From NCBI GenBank assembly GCA_017431685.1, contig JAFRKO010000009.1, positions 88,286-152,285 of the forward strand: a stretch of 64,000 nucleotides of DNA, in the 5' to 3' direction. Shown in pieces: positions 1 through 6,660 of the stretch (positions are counted from its first letter, which is position 1; the number at the start of each line of letters is the position of its first letter). The stretch is from Mogibacterium sp. (GTDB lineage: Bacteria; Bacillota; Clostridia; Peptostreptococcales; Anaerovoracaceae). A program made the translations under genes and the position numbers. The notes under the pieces are model-generated. The model was given only the letters and a program-made list of their open reading frames with translations. It was not told the origin of the DNA and made no database searches.

Positions 1-990
1 TCCTCTCAATGCTGTACCCGGTTCCTGACCGGAAAGAATCATTCCTATCGTGGCGAATATAAGCTTTGCGACCACGGCAAGTATCGCTATCGGGACTATT
101 GAAGTCCATCGTTCGGCTATGATGCCCGGGTCCACCATCATTCCTACTGAAAGGAAGAATATTGCCCCGAACATGTCTTTTATACCCGCGGTGACCCTTT
201 CGACGTTATGAACGTGACGGGTACCAGCGAATAGCGATCCCGCGATGAAAGCACCGAGCTCCATCGAAAACCCAAGCCAGTGGGCAAGCATTCCCATGAG
301 GAAGCAGAAACCCAGGCTGAGAAGCGTGAGCGTTTCATCGCTCATAAGCCCCATCGTTCTGTCAAGGATAGTCGGCAGGAAGAATATGCCGAGGATCAGC
401 CAGAGCACAAGATAGGTTATCATCAGGAACATGCGGAGCGCCATGCTGCTTCCGTCCGAAGTCTGGCTCGCTGATATCGTTGTGAGCACCACCATCATGA
501 AAACGGCGATAACGTCTTCCATAACAAGTGAGCCCATAACAAGGCCTGTATACTTTTCTCCTTCAAGACCCATCTCGCTGAAGCATTTCTGTATAACGAC
601 CGTCGAACTGATCGAAAGCATTGCTCCGAGGAATACTGCATTCATGGTATTCATTCCGGCCAGTATGCCGAAGCCGTACCCTACCAGCATCACGCCGCCC
701 ATCTTGACCGCAGCAGAAACTATGGCCGTGCTTCCTATCTCTGAAAGCTTGTGAAAATCAAACTCGAGACCTATGTGAAACAGTATTATAACTACACCTA
801 TTTCACTCCATGTCTCGACAGATGATGCACTTTCTATGTTCATGAACAGCGGAAAGTTTGGACCGATAAGAAACCCCGCGACAATATACCCCAGTATCGT
901 TGGGATTCTGAGCTTTTTAAAAACAATAGTGACCACTGCAGCAGTAGTCAGCATTATCGCCAGATCTACTATGAGTTGAGGTACTTCCAT
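1..990 (-). CDS. Cation/proton antiporter, CPA2/KefB-like (C-terminal part outside the window)
   Basis: This reads from an ATG at 990 down to the window edge, giving about 330 residues without a stop. The product is an integral membrane protein that starts MEVPQLIVDLAIML and has roughly ten hydrophobic segments. Family-typical blocks are GYIVAGFLIGPN, FHIGLEFDFHKL, SSTVVIQKCF and ELGAFIAGSLFAGT, which match the Na+/H+ exchanger fold of the monovalent cation:proton antiporter-2 family. The known role of the family is exchange of Na+ or K+ for H+ across the cytoplasmic membrane. The C-terminus, where regulatory RCK/TrkA domains often sit, is not in the window, so the subfamily is open. It lies 42 bp downstream of the YgjP-like gene on the same strand and may be co-transcribed with it. 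Confidence 0.85.
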   Translation of the reverse strand, partial: MEVPQLIVDLAIMLTTAAVVTIVFKKLRIPTILGYIVAGFLIGPNFPLFMNIESASSVETWSEIGVVIILFHIGLEFDFHKLSEIGSTAIVSAAVKMGGVMLVGYGFGILAGMNTMNAVFLGAMLSISSTVVIQKCFSEMGLEGEKYTGLVMGSLVMEDVIAVFMMVVLTTISASQTSDGSSMALRMFLMITYLVLWLILGIFFLPTILDRTMGLMSDETLTLLSLGFCFLMGMLAHWLGFSMELGAFIAGSLFAGTRHVHNVERVTAGIKDMFGAIFFLSVGMMVDPGIIAERWTSIVPIAILAVVAKLIFATIGMILSGQEPGTALRG

Positions 991-1032
991 TTATTCCGCG
1001 CTTTTTTGTAAACAGCAATCATTGCTTTGCAG

Positions 1033-1584
1033 TTAACCGTAATTAAGTGCCTTTCTGATTCTTTTCCAGTCCGGCATAAACCTGTCCATCATGGCATAAA
1101 AGTCAGGCCCATGGTCAGGTACAACAGTGTGCACAAGTTCGTGCAGTATGACATAGTCGAGCTCTGCATCGCTTCTCGTTGCAAGCATGAGGCTGAGGTT
1201 GATGTGATGTGTATTTGTGTTGCAGCTTCCCCATCGGGTGTGCATGTCACGTACAGTCCATCCATTGCAGTACAGGCCGGTCACTTCTTCAATCACCGGA
1301 AGTCTGGCTTCGATACGCCTTTTCAGATAAGTCCTCATGGCCTCTTTCTCAGCCTTATCCACCGGCTTTGGATGAGCGATCGATCTGGCACGGACACGTG
1401 ATACATTCATATCGATCCAGTCCCTGCGGCTCCGTACAAAGGAGATTATTTCTTTAACGGACACAAAATGCGGAGCGCTGATGACTATACTGCCATCGGG
1501 CTCTTTTATCCGCATATTAATCCTTCTGATACGCTTTCTGGTCAGCTCGACCTCAAGCCCATCTATATAAACAATCCTGGCCAT
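1033..1584 (-). CDS. YgjP/WLM-type zinc metallopeptidase domain protein
   Basis: The gene encodes 183 residues. The C-terminal half carries the HExxH zinc site in the context VILHELVHTVVPDHGPDF, followed by a conserved region with DRFMPDWKR. This is the signature of the YgjP-like (DUF45/M48-like) family. Upstream lies the family-typical RWGSCNT block. The N-terminal 60 residues look like the usual beta-rich segment of the family. Members are cytosolic, and their substrates are mostly unknown; some are found beside restriction systems, but no such system is present here. The ATG at 1584 has no obvious Shine-Dalgarno sequence. The cation antiporter follows 42 bp downstream on the same strand. 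Confidence 0.85.
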   Translation of the reverse strand: MARIVYIDGLEVELTRKRIRRINMRIKEPDGSIVISAPHFVSVKEIISFVRSRRDWIDMNVSRVRARSIAHPKPVDKAEKEAMRTYLKRRIEARLPVIEEVTGLYCNGWTVRDMHTRWGSCNTNTHHINLSLMLATRSDAELDYVILHELVHTVVPDHGPDFYAMMDRFMPDWKRIRKALNYG

Positions 1585-1716
1585 ACATAGTTATTTTATC
1601 ATAAACACCTGCCGATTTATTAGTGATATGCAACTTCTGTCCGCCGGTTCTGTTTCTGCTCATCAAAATCTGCTCAAACGCAAAAGCAGCGTGACCAGAC
1701 AGAATTGCATATAACT

Positions 1717-1744
1717 TTGACAGCAGGCAGATTTAGGCTATTAT
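1717..1744 (+). promoter_or_regulatory. Sigma-A-type promoter for the ArsC/Spx-like gene
   Basis: A consensus -35 box TTGACA at 1717-1722 is followed by TATTAT at 1739-1744 with a 16-bp spacer. A second TATTAT overlaps it three bases on. The start codon of the downstream gene is at 1786, leaving a leader of about 35 nt. Confidence 0.55.
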
Positions 1745-1785
1745 TATGGTACGGATCGATTGATATAGGTAAAAGGAGGCTTGTG

Positions 1786-2136
1786 ATGCTGGCAGTATGT
1801 TATCCGAGGTGCGGCACCTGCAAAAAAGCTGTAAAGTGGCTTGAAGATAATGATATAGAATATACATACAGAGATATAAAGCTTGATAATCCAAGTGAGG
1901 AGGAGCTCAGGAAGTGGCATGCGATGAGCGGCCTTCCGCTGAAAAAGTTCTTCAACACGAGCGGAGTGCTTTATAAGGAAATGAAGCTTAAGGACAAGAT
2001 TCCTGATATGAGCGAAGACGAAATTTTTGCTTTGCTCGCAAGCGATGGTCTTCTTGTAAAGAGACCGATCGCAGTTACAGATAACAAGGTGCTCGTTGGT
2101 TTCAAAGAAGCGGAATGGGAAGCTGCACTTAAATAG
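1786..2136 (+). CDS. ArsC/Spx-family thioredoxin-fold protein
   Basis: The product has 116 residues. The ATG at 1786 is chosen because AAAGGAGG lies just upstream; a longer reading from 1705 has no ribosome site. The N-terminus CYPRCGTCKKAVKWLEDN has a CxxC pair (Cys9, Cys12) and the C-terminal part has LLVKRPIAVTDNKVLVGF, the RPI block of ArsC/Spx/YffB proteins. In this family, proteins with CxxC include Spx-like redox regulators and stand-alone arsenate reductase-like enzymes. No ars genes are nearby, so arsenate reduction is not supported by context. It is a single-gene transcription unit with its own promoter and a strong bidirectional terminator. Confidence 0.85.
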   Translation: MLAVCYPRCGTCKKAVKWLEDNDIEYTYRDIKLDNPSEEELRKWHAMSGLPLKKFFNTSGVLYKEMKLKDKIPDMSEDEIFALLASDGLLVKRPIAVTDNKVLVGFKEAEWEAALK

Positions 2137-2160
2137 GTCGCCAGTCAATTATCAAAAATC

Positions 2161-2194
2161 AAAAGAGACTCGTTGTACAAACGAGTCTCTTTTT
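2161..2194. terminator. Bidirectional rho-independent terminator
   Basis: An 11-bp perfect stem (2164-2174 with 2180-2190, loop GTACA) is flanked by A residues on the left and a T run on the right. It therefore works for the plus-strand ArsC/Spx-like gene and for the convergent AGCS symporter. Confidence 0.85.
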
Positions 2195-2213
2195 GTCTTA
2201 TAGATATTGAGGA

Positions 2214-3641
2214 TTACTTCCAGCAATCTACCTTGTCATCAGAAAGTCCGATGTTGGCAGCCTTGAAGTGAGGAGCCTTGCCCTCCTTCTTCTGCTTTGT
2301 GTAATCATCGAGAGCCTTAACAGCAACTCCGCCGAGGATAGCAATGGTAGGAATGTTGCATACTACCATGAGTCCCTGGAACATGTCAGCTGTATCCCAT
2401 ACGAGACCTGCGCTCGAGATAGCTCCGAGGAACACGAGTACGATAGCAATAGCTCTGAAGATCATAACCTCTGTCTTCGACATGTCTCTCTTGAGAATGA
2501 ATGCGAAGCAGCCTTCGCAGTATGAATAGTTACCGATCAGTGTAGTGAATGCGAACAGTGTCATCGAAACGGCGATGAAGATCGGTCCGAAGCCGCCGAG
2601 AGCTGTGTGGAGGCATGTCTGTACATAACCTGCAGCATTTGCTCCACCATCCTCTAATACGAAGTCAGCAGGGTTAACTGCCATTGTTGACAGGCACATG
2701 AATGCTGTTGCGGAGCAGATCAGCAGTGTGTCGATGAATACGGACAGTGTCTGTACAAGACCCTGCTTTACAGGATGTACTACGTCAGCCTTAGCAGCGG
2801 CGTTCGGAGCAGAACCCATACCAGCCTCATTGGAGTAAAGACCTCTCTTGAGTCCCCACATGATTACGGATCCGGTGAATCCTCCGAATATTGCCTGGAA
2901 GTCGAATGCTGTGCTGAAGATCAGTCCGAACATAGCTCCGAAGTTCTTCGCATTGAGAACAAGAACTACGAGGGAAATTGCAACGTAGAGGACACCCATA
3001 ACCGGTACGAGGAATCCTGTTACGTCTGTCAGCTTCTTTGCGCCGCCGAGAATCGTAGCAGCAAAGAAAACAGCGAGGATAACGCCGATTACCATCGGAG
3101 TCGACTTCTCATTATAGAAGCTGAAAGTTGCAAATGTCGACTGCAGATTGTATGCAGCGAGCATGTTGTATCCTACGGCATATGTGAAGATGATCAGTAT
3201 TGAGAAGATCACTCCGAGCCATCTCTGGCCGAGAGCATTCTGCATATAGTACGAAGGACCTCCGTAATATGTGCCGTCATCAGCTTTCTTCTTATAAATC
3301 TGTGCCAGTGTCGACTCGATGAATGCGTTAGCGCCGCCGAAGATAGCGGTGATCCACATCCAGAAGATAGCTCCAGGACCTCCGAGTATGATAGCTGTAC
3401 ATACACCGATGATGTTTCCTGTACCTACACGGGAAGCTGTAGAAACCATCAGAGCTCCGAATGATGAAATACCCTTCTCATCTGTCGGCTTTTCGCTTAC
3501 AACCTTAAACATTTCTTTGAACATACGGATCTGTACGCCCTTGGTTCTGATCGTAAAGTAGATACCTACTGCGATCAGGAACAGAGGAACGATATAAGGC
3601 TTATACAGAATGTTGTTCATAAAACCTACAAAAGCACTCAT
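2214..3641 (-). CDS. Alanine/glycine:cation symporter (AGCS family)
   Basis: The product has 475 residues with about ten to eleven membrane segments. It takes up alanine or glycine with Na+ or H+. Family marks are GTGNIIGVCTAIILGGPGA near residue 95, YYGGPSYYMQNALG near 130 and KRGLYSNEAGMGSAPNAAA near 265. The start at 3641 is preceded by AAAAAAGGAGAG; an in-frame extension to 3812 has no ribosome site and would add residues unlike the family N-terminus. An intrinsic terminator sits 45 nt upstream of the start with no obvious promoter between the two. Expression probably depends on read-through or attenuation. The exact amino acid carried cannot be read from the sequence. Confidence 0.92.
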   Translation of the reverse strand: MSAFVGFMNNILYKPYIVPLFLIAVGIYFTIRTKGVQIRMFKEMFKVVSEKPTDEKGISSFGALMVSTASRVGTGNIIGVCTAIILGGPGAIFWMWITAIFGGANAFIESTLAQIYKKKADDGTYYGGPSYYMQNALGQRWLGVIFSILIIFTYAVGYNMLAAYNLQSTFATFSFYNEKSTPMVIGVILAVFFAATILGGAKKLTDVTGFLVPVMGVLYVAISLVVLVLNAKNFGAMFGLIFSTAFDFQAIFGGFTGSVIMWGLKRGLYSNEAGMGSAPNAAAKADVVHPVKQGLVQTLSVFIDTLLICSATAFMCLSTMAVNPADFVLEDGGANAAGYVQTCLHTALGGFGPIFIAVSMTLFAFTTLIGNYSYCEGCFAFILKRDMSKTEVMIFRAIAIVLVFLGAISSAGLVWDTADMFQGLMVVCNIPTIAILGGVAVKALDDYTKQKKEGKAPHFKAANIGLSDDKVDCWK

Positions 3642-3686
3642 ATAACTCTCCTTTTTTAATTTTATCTTTAACTTTTGACAATAATT

Positions 3687-3720
3687 GAAAAAACGGACTG
3701 CCGGTAACTGTGGCAGTCCG
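3687..3720 (-). terminator. Intrinsic terminator in the leader of the AGCS symporter gene
   Basis: On the minus strand a 9-bp perfect stem (3720-3712 with 3702-3694) is followed by a run of T. It lies between the selenoprotein-like gene (stop at 3809) and the symporter start at 3641. It may end the upstream operon, act as an attenuator of the symporter, or both. No glycine riboswitch core is visible before it. Confidence 0.7.
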
Positions 3721-3808
3721 GCATTCATTTGGTGTATTTTATCAAAAATGGTCGGGCCTTGTCTATAATGTGAACAAATTGTGATAAAAAATGTATAATT
3801 GTATACGA

Positions 3809-4135
3809 TCACGCCGGAGGCTGCCAGATACAGCAGACCGCAGCAGGTTTTATGCCGTCAAGCTCAAACTTCTCTATCCAGGGATATTTTTCATACCTTA
3901 TAGCAGCGCCTTCTTCTATCAGCACTCCGTGAAGAGGCACATAAACAGCTCCTATCTGCGATTCTTCACGAAGATAGTCTGCAGCAAACTCAGAACCGTC
4001 TCCGTCGGTAAAGCTTACCGACACCTCCGCTTTGGAGGGATCGCATCAGGTACGCGCGTCATCAGTCAGAAGCACGATGTCCTTGTATCCGAGCATTGCC
4101 ATATATGCGATAGCATTGTCGTTGAGTTTTATCAT
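3809..4135 (-). CDS. Probable small selenoprotein (UC motif; CC/Se motif type)
   Basis: Read from ATG at 4135 this frame gives 108 residues if the in-frame TGA at 4046-4048 is translated as selenocysteine (residue 30). The context is DDARTUCDPSKAEV, so Sec is followed by Cys. Several observations support this. The start overlaps the stop of the upstream ProX gene by ATGA, which implies coupled translation. The frame is open on both sides of the TGA and looks like one coherent protein, ending IKPAAVCCIWQPPA with a Cys pair. A hairpin of the bacterial SECIS type follows the TGA. From memory, NCBI has a family of just over 100 residues named CC/Se motif family (seleno)protein, which this resembles; it may also be a distant HesB-like protein. 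The function is unknown, though UC/CC pairs suggest thiol redox or metal binding. The alternative is a nonsense mutation. Confidence 0.72.
4004..4048 (-). promoter_or_regulatory. Candidate bacterial SECIS element with UGA codon
   Basis: The UGA is at 4048-4046 on the minus strand. Downstream, an 8-bp perfect stem (4022-4015 with 4011-4004) closes a GCU triloop. The loop begins 31 nt after the UGA and its first base is G. This fits the published general rules for bacterial SECIS elements: a small apical loop with an early G, about 16 to 37 nt from the UGA. A second, 5-bp stem (4038-4034 with 4028-4024) lies between them. Neither hairpin is followed by a T run, so they are not terminators. Confidence 0.65.
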
Positions 4136-4620
4136 AGCTTTACGAAATGCAGCTCGTTGCCATGCTTCCTGATGAGTTTTACCACATCGCGTGTGTTGAT
4201 AAATACAGTCGCCGTATTGTCGCATGGATGTATGCCCATCAGCTTGTTTTCGAAATCCTTGTCCATATAAACGACTACATCCTTTTCATCATTTGCAAGC
4301 ACTCCGAAAGGAGTGACCGCGCCGCGGATAAGTCCCATCTTGTCCATGAGATCTTCCTCTGAAGCAAATGTAAGAGGACGGGTGTCCTGCGCCTTGCGGA
4401 ACTCCTTGAGATTGATCTTCTTATCCTCAAGGCAGGTAATGAGATAATACTTGCGCTTCTTGTCATCTCGGACAAAAAGGTTTTTTGCTATCTGCTCAGG
4501 GTGCGGAAGATTGCACTCGAGCATCTCGTCAATAGTGTATACAGGTTTGTGCTCTACTATCTCATATTTGATCTTGCTGTCATCAAGCAACTTTACGATG
4601 TCTTCTTTTGTAAGCGCCAT
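4132..4620 (-). CDS. YbaK/EbsC-type aminoacyl-tRNA deacylase (ProX-like)
   Basis: The product has 162 residues, the normal length of single-domain YbaK/ProX editing proteins. Recognisable blocks are IAKNLFVRDDKKRKYYLITC near residue 45, RGAVTPFGVLAND near 100 and MGIHPCDNTATVFI near 130. Family members hydrolyse mischarged Ala-tRNA(Pro) or Cys-tRNA(Pro) in trans in the cytosol. The ATG at 4620 has AAAGGA upstream; the GTG three bases earlier is a poorer choice. The gene starts 16 bp after the HerA-like gene and its stop overlaps the start of the selenoprotein-like gene by 4 bp, so the two are translationally coupled. The substrate is inferred from the family only. Confidence 0.88.
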   Translation of the reverse strand: MALTKEDIVKLLDDSKIKYEIVEHKPVYTIDEMLECNLPHPEQIAKNLFVRDDKKRKYYLITCLEDKKINLKEFRKAQDTRPLTFASEEDLMDKMGLIRGAVTPFGVLANDEKDVVVYMDKDFENKLMGIHPCDNTATVFINTRDVVKLIRKHGNELHFVKL

Positions 4621-4636
4621 CACTGTATTCCTTTCT

Positions 4637-6340
4637 CTACTTTTTGCCCGTAAGCGTTCCCAGGAGGTTACGGCCTATAGCTGAACCGATATTGCCTCCG
4701 ATGGTGCGTCCCTTTTTGCCGAGAACCGCCTCTCCTATTGTTTTTCCGATTTCTCTTCCTATAGTGCTTCCCGTGGATCTGATGACCTGGCGCGTACCGG
4801 CTTTTCCCAGATAGTTATCAGCGATCTCGCCAATCCTGGTACCGCTCTCTTCTTCAGCTTTTGCTGCCGGTTTTACCTTAGGCTGCTGTACATGCTGCTG
4901 AGCCTGCTCGTATTCTATTGTTATAACATCGTCGGCCGGAGCCTGCGCCGCCGGCGCAGCGGCAGGTATACCCGAGGTGTTGCCGTATACCTGCCCGTCA
5001 GGCGCGGTAAACGACCCGGCGCCTGCCGCGGCCGCACCCGGTACACGTCCCGTGATCACCTCATATGCTGAAACATTATCCACCATCACCAGATATTTAT
5101 TGTTCAGCGGTGAATAATCCACCGCATTCCGTCTTTCCTCCTCAGTAAGCGCTCCCATCCGGCTCTCAGGAGGCAGTATAAATGCGTACTCGGCAACTGA
5201 AGGCGCTCCCTTTTCGTCGAGCATCGAGACTACCGCCTCTCCCGTACCGAGATTCTGCATGAGTTCCTTTGTATCAAATTCAGGATTCGCCCTAAAAGCA
5301 TCTGCCGCTGCATTCAGCGCCTTCTGTTCAGCCGGCGTATAAGCATGCAGACCATGTTCTATCTTGTTGCCGAGCTGTGACATCACCGCTCCCGGAATAT
5401 CTCCAGGGCTCTGTGTCACGAAGAATACTGATACACCCTTCGACCTTATGAGTTTTACAACCTGTTCTAATTTCTCAAGCAGGCTTTTTGAAGCATTCTT
5501 GAAGAGAAGATGGGCCTCGTCGAAGAAGAATACCATCTTCGGCTTCTCAGGATCACCGACTTCAGGAAGAACTTCGAACAGTTCTGAAAGCAGATAGAGC
5601 ATGAATGCCGAATACAGTCTCGGCTTGTTGATCAGAGTCTCAGCGTCAAGAATATTTATGATGCCCCTTCCATCCGGTGCTGTCAGGAACAGATCTCTGA
5701 TATCTATGGCAGGTTCGCCGAAAAATGTATCTGCGCCTTCAGATTCGAGAGCAACTATAGCCCTTATGATCGCGGAAGCCGACTGCTGCGGGATCAGCCC
5801 GTAATCCATCTTGAACTCGCTTGAATGGTCGGCGCAGTACTGAAGTGTAGCCTTCATGTCCTTTGTATCTGTGAGTATCAGGCCGAGATCGTCAGCAATC
5901 TTGAAAATGACCTGCATCAGTTCGGTCTGCGTGTCGTTGAGATCGAGTACCTGACTGAAGAGCAGCGGTCCCATCTCCGAAACAGTCGTGCGGAGAGGTG
6001 TGCCCTTACTGGCATAAATGTCGAATATTGATACCGGGAATCCTCGGTATATGAAAGAATCTCTTATTTCAAATCGATCCAGCCGCCTCTGCATGCCTTC
6101 ACTATCTGTTCCCGGAACAGCTATGCCGGCCATATCTCCTTTTACATCAGACATGAACACCGGCACTCCGATCTGCGAGAAACTTTCAGCAAGCACCTTT
6201 AGAGTGACCGATTTTCCGGTGCCTGTAGCACCGCATATGAACCCATGCCTGTTGGCTTTGTCGGGTCTCATGCATATCTTGTCACTGAGAGTTTCGCCGT
6301 CGCCCTTCCTGGCGAAATAAATCAAACCGTTGTCAACCAT
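4637..6340 (-). CDS. HerA-like/DUF853 ATPase (YjgR family)
   Basis: The protein has 567 residues. It carries Walker A GATGTGKS at residues 37-44 and Walker B MVFFFDEAH at 269-277, with the RecA/FtsK-like fold of DUF853 proteins. The family block LTRL-type insert is replaced by LDLNDTQTELMQVIF. The C-terminus (about 470-567) is low-complexity, first Ala/Pro/Gln-rich and then rich in IG and GR pairs (IGREIGKTIGEAVLGKKGR). That glycine-rich tail is a known feature of YjgR proteins. Its role is undetermined; similarity to HerA suggests DNA or protein translocation driven by ATP. AAAAGGAGG precedes the ATG at 6340. It heads the unit with the ProX-like and selenoprotein-like genes. Confidence 0.88.
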   Translation of the reverse strand: MVDNGLIYFARKGDGETLSDKICMRPDKANRHGFICGATGTGKSVTLKVLAESFSQIGVPVFMSDVKGDMAGIAVPGTDSEGMQRRLDRFEIRDSFIYRGFPVSIFDIYASKGTPLRTTVSEMGPLLFSQVLDLNDTQTELMQVIFKIADDLGLILTDTKDMKATLQYCADHSSEFKMDYGLIPQQSASAIIRAIVALESEGADTFFGEPAIDIRDLFLTAPDGRGIINILDAETLINKPRLYSAFMLYLLSELFEVLPEVGDPEKPKMVFFFDEAHLLFKNASKSLLEKLEQVVKLIRSKGVSVFFVTQSPGDIPGAVMSQLGNKIEHGLHAYTPAEQKALNAAADAFRANPEFDTKELMQNLGTGEAVVSMLDEKGAPSVAEYAFILPPESRMGALTEEERRNAVDYSPLNNKYLVMVDNVSAYEVITGRVPGAAAAGAGSFTAPDGQVYGNTSGIPAAAPAAQAPADDVITIEYEQAQQHVQQPKVKPAAKAEEESGTRIGEIADNYLGKAGTRQVIRSTGSTIGREIGKTIGEAVLGKKGRTIGGNIGSAIGRNLLGTLTGKK

Positions 6341-6398
6341 TTTTGCCTCCTTTTAACAAGGATCTTTTCTCTAGCCTAATCAGTCGATGAAACAATTT

Positions 6399-6543
6399 TA
6401 TCGGAGGAGCTCAGCCTCCGGAGATCAATGGTTTCATCCTTGCGGCAACGCCGTTACTATTAATGAATCCATTCTATCGGAGGAGCTCAGCCTCCGGAGA
6501 TCAATGGTTTCATCCTTGCGGCAACGCCGTTACTATTAATGAA
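6399..6543. repeat. Tandem palindromic repeat, two 69-bp identical units with 76-bp period
   Basis: The gene-free stretch 6341-6660 holds two identical 69-bp units at 6399-6467 and 6475-6543. Each unit has one short GC-rich hairpin (CGGAGG with CCTCCG) and then a larger palindrome whose arms are ATGGTTTCAT and ATGAAACCAT around a GCGGCAACGCCG core. The left flank (ATGAAACAATT at about 6388) and right flank repeat the same arm, so the arms alternate in orientation through the array. This looks like a REP/BIME-like or miniature palindromic element. The divergent promoters of the HerA-like and M16C genes lie on either side. Confidence 0.8.
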
Positions 6544-6570
6544 ACCATTATAACATGGCATACACTTTAA

Positions 6571-6599
6571 TTGCTCCTGATAATGGTATATCATAATAT
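6571..6599 (+). promoter_or_regulatory. Likely promoter of the M16C peptidase gene
   Basis: TTGCTC at 6571-6576 and TAATAT at 6594-6599 are separated by 17 bp. It lies between the tandem palindromic repeat and the start codon at 6661. Confidence 0.5.
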
Positions 6600-6612
6600 G
6601 GTATTTTCAGTA

Positions 6613-6636
6613 CTGACGATGATTGGCAATCGTCAG
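6613..6636 (+). promoter_or_regulatory. Palindrome in the leader of the M16C peptidase gene
   Basis: CTGACGAT at 6613-6620 and ATCGTCAG at 6629-6636 form a perfect 8-bp inverted repeat just downstream of the predicted transcription start. It could be an operator or a leader hairpin. No T run follows, so it is not a terminator. Confidence 0.4.
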
Positions 6637-6660
6637 AATCTATAATCCCGGAGAAAACAA

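Noticed and set aside
3642..3808. Glycine riboswitch before the AGCS symporter
   Set aside because: The leader is too short and none of the conserved core of the glycine aptamer is visible.
3642..3812. N-terminal extension of the symporter gene to 3812
   Set aside because: The extension has no ribosome site, runs through the terminator hairpin and adds residues not found in the family.
4046..4048. Simple pseudogene with a nonsense mutation
   Set aside because: The coupled start, intact frame after the TGA, UC motif and SECIS-type hairpin together favour recoding. It is kept as the main alternative.
6399..6543. CRISPR array
   Set aside because: There are only two units, the spacing is 7 bp and the units contain internal hairpins. 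No cas gene is present.
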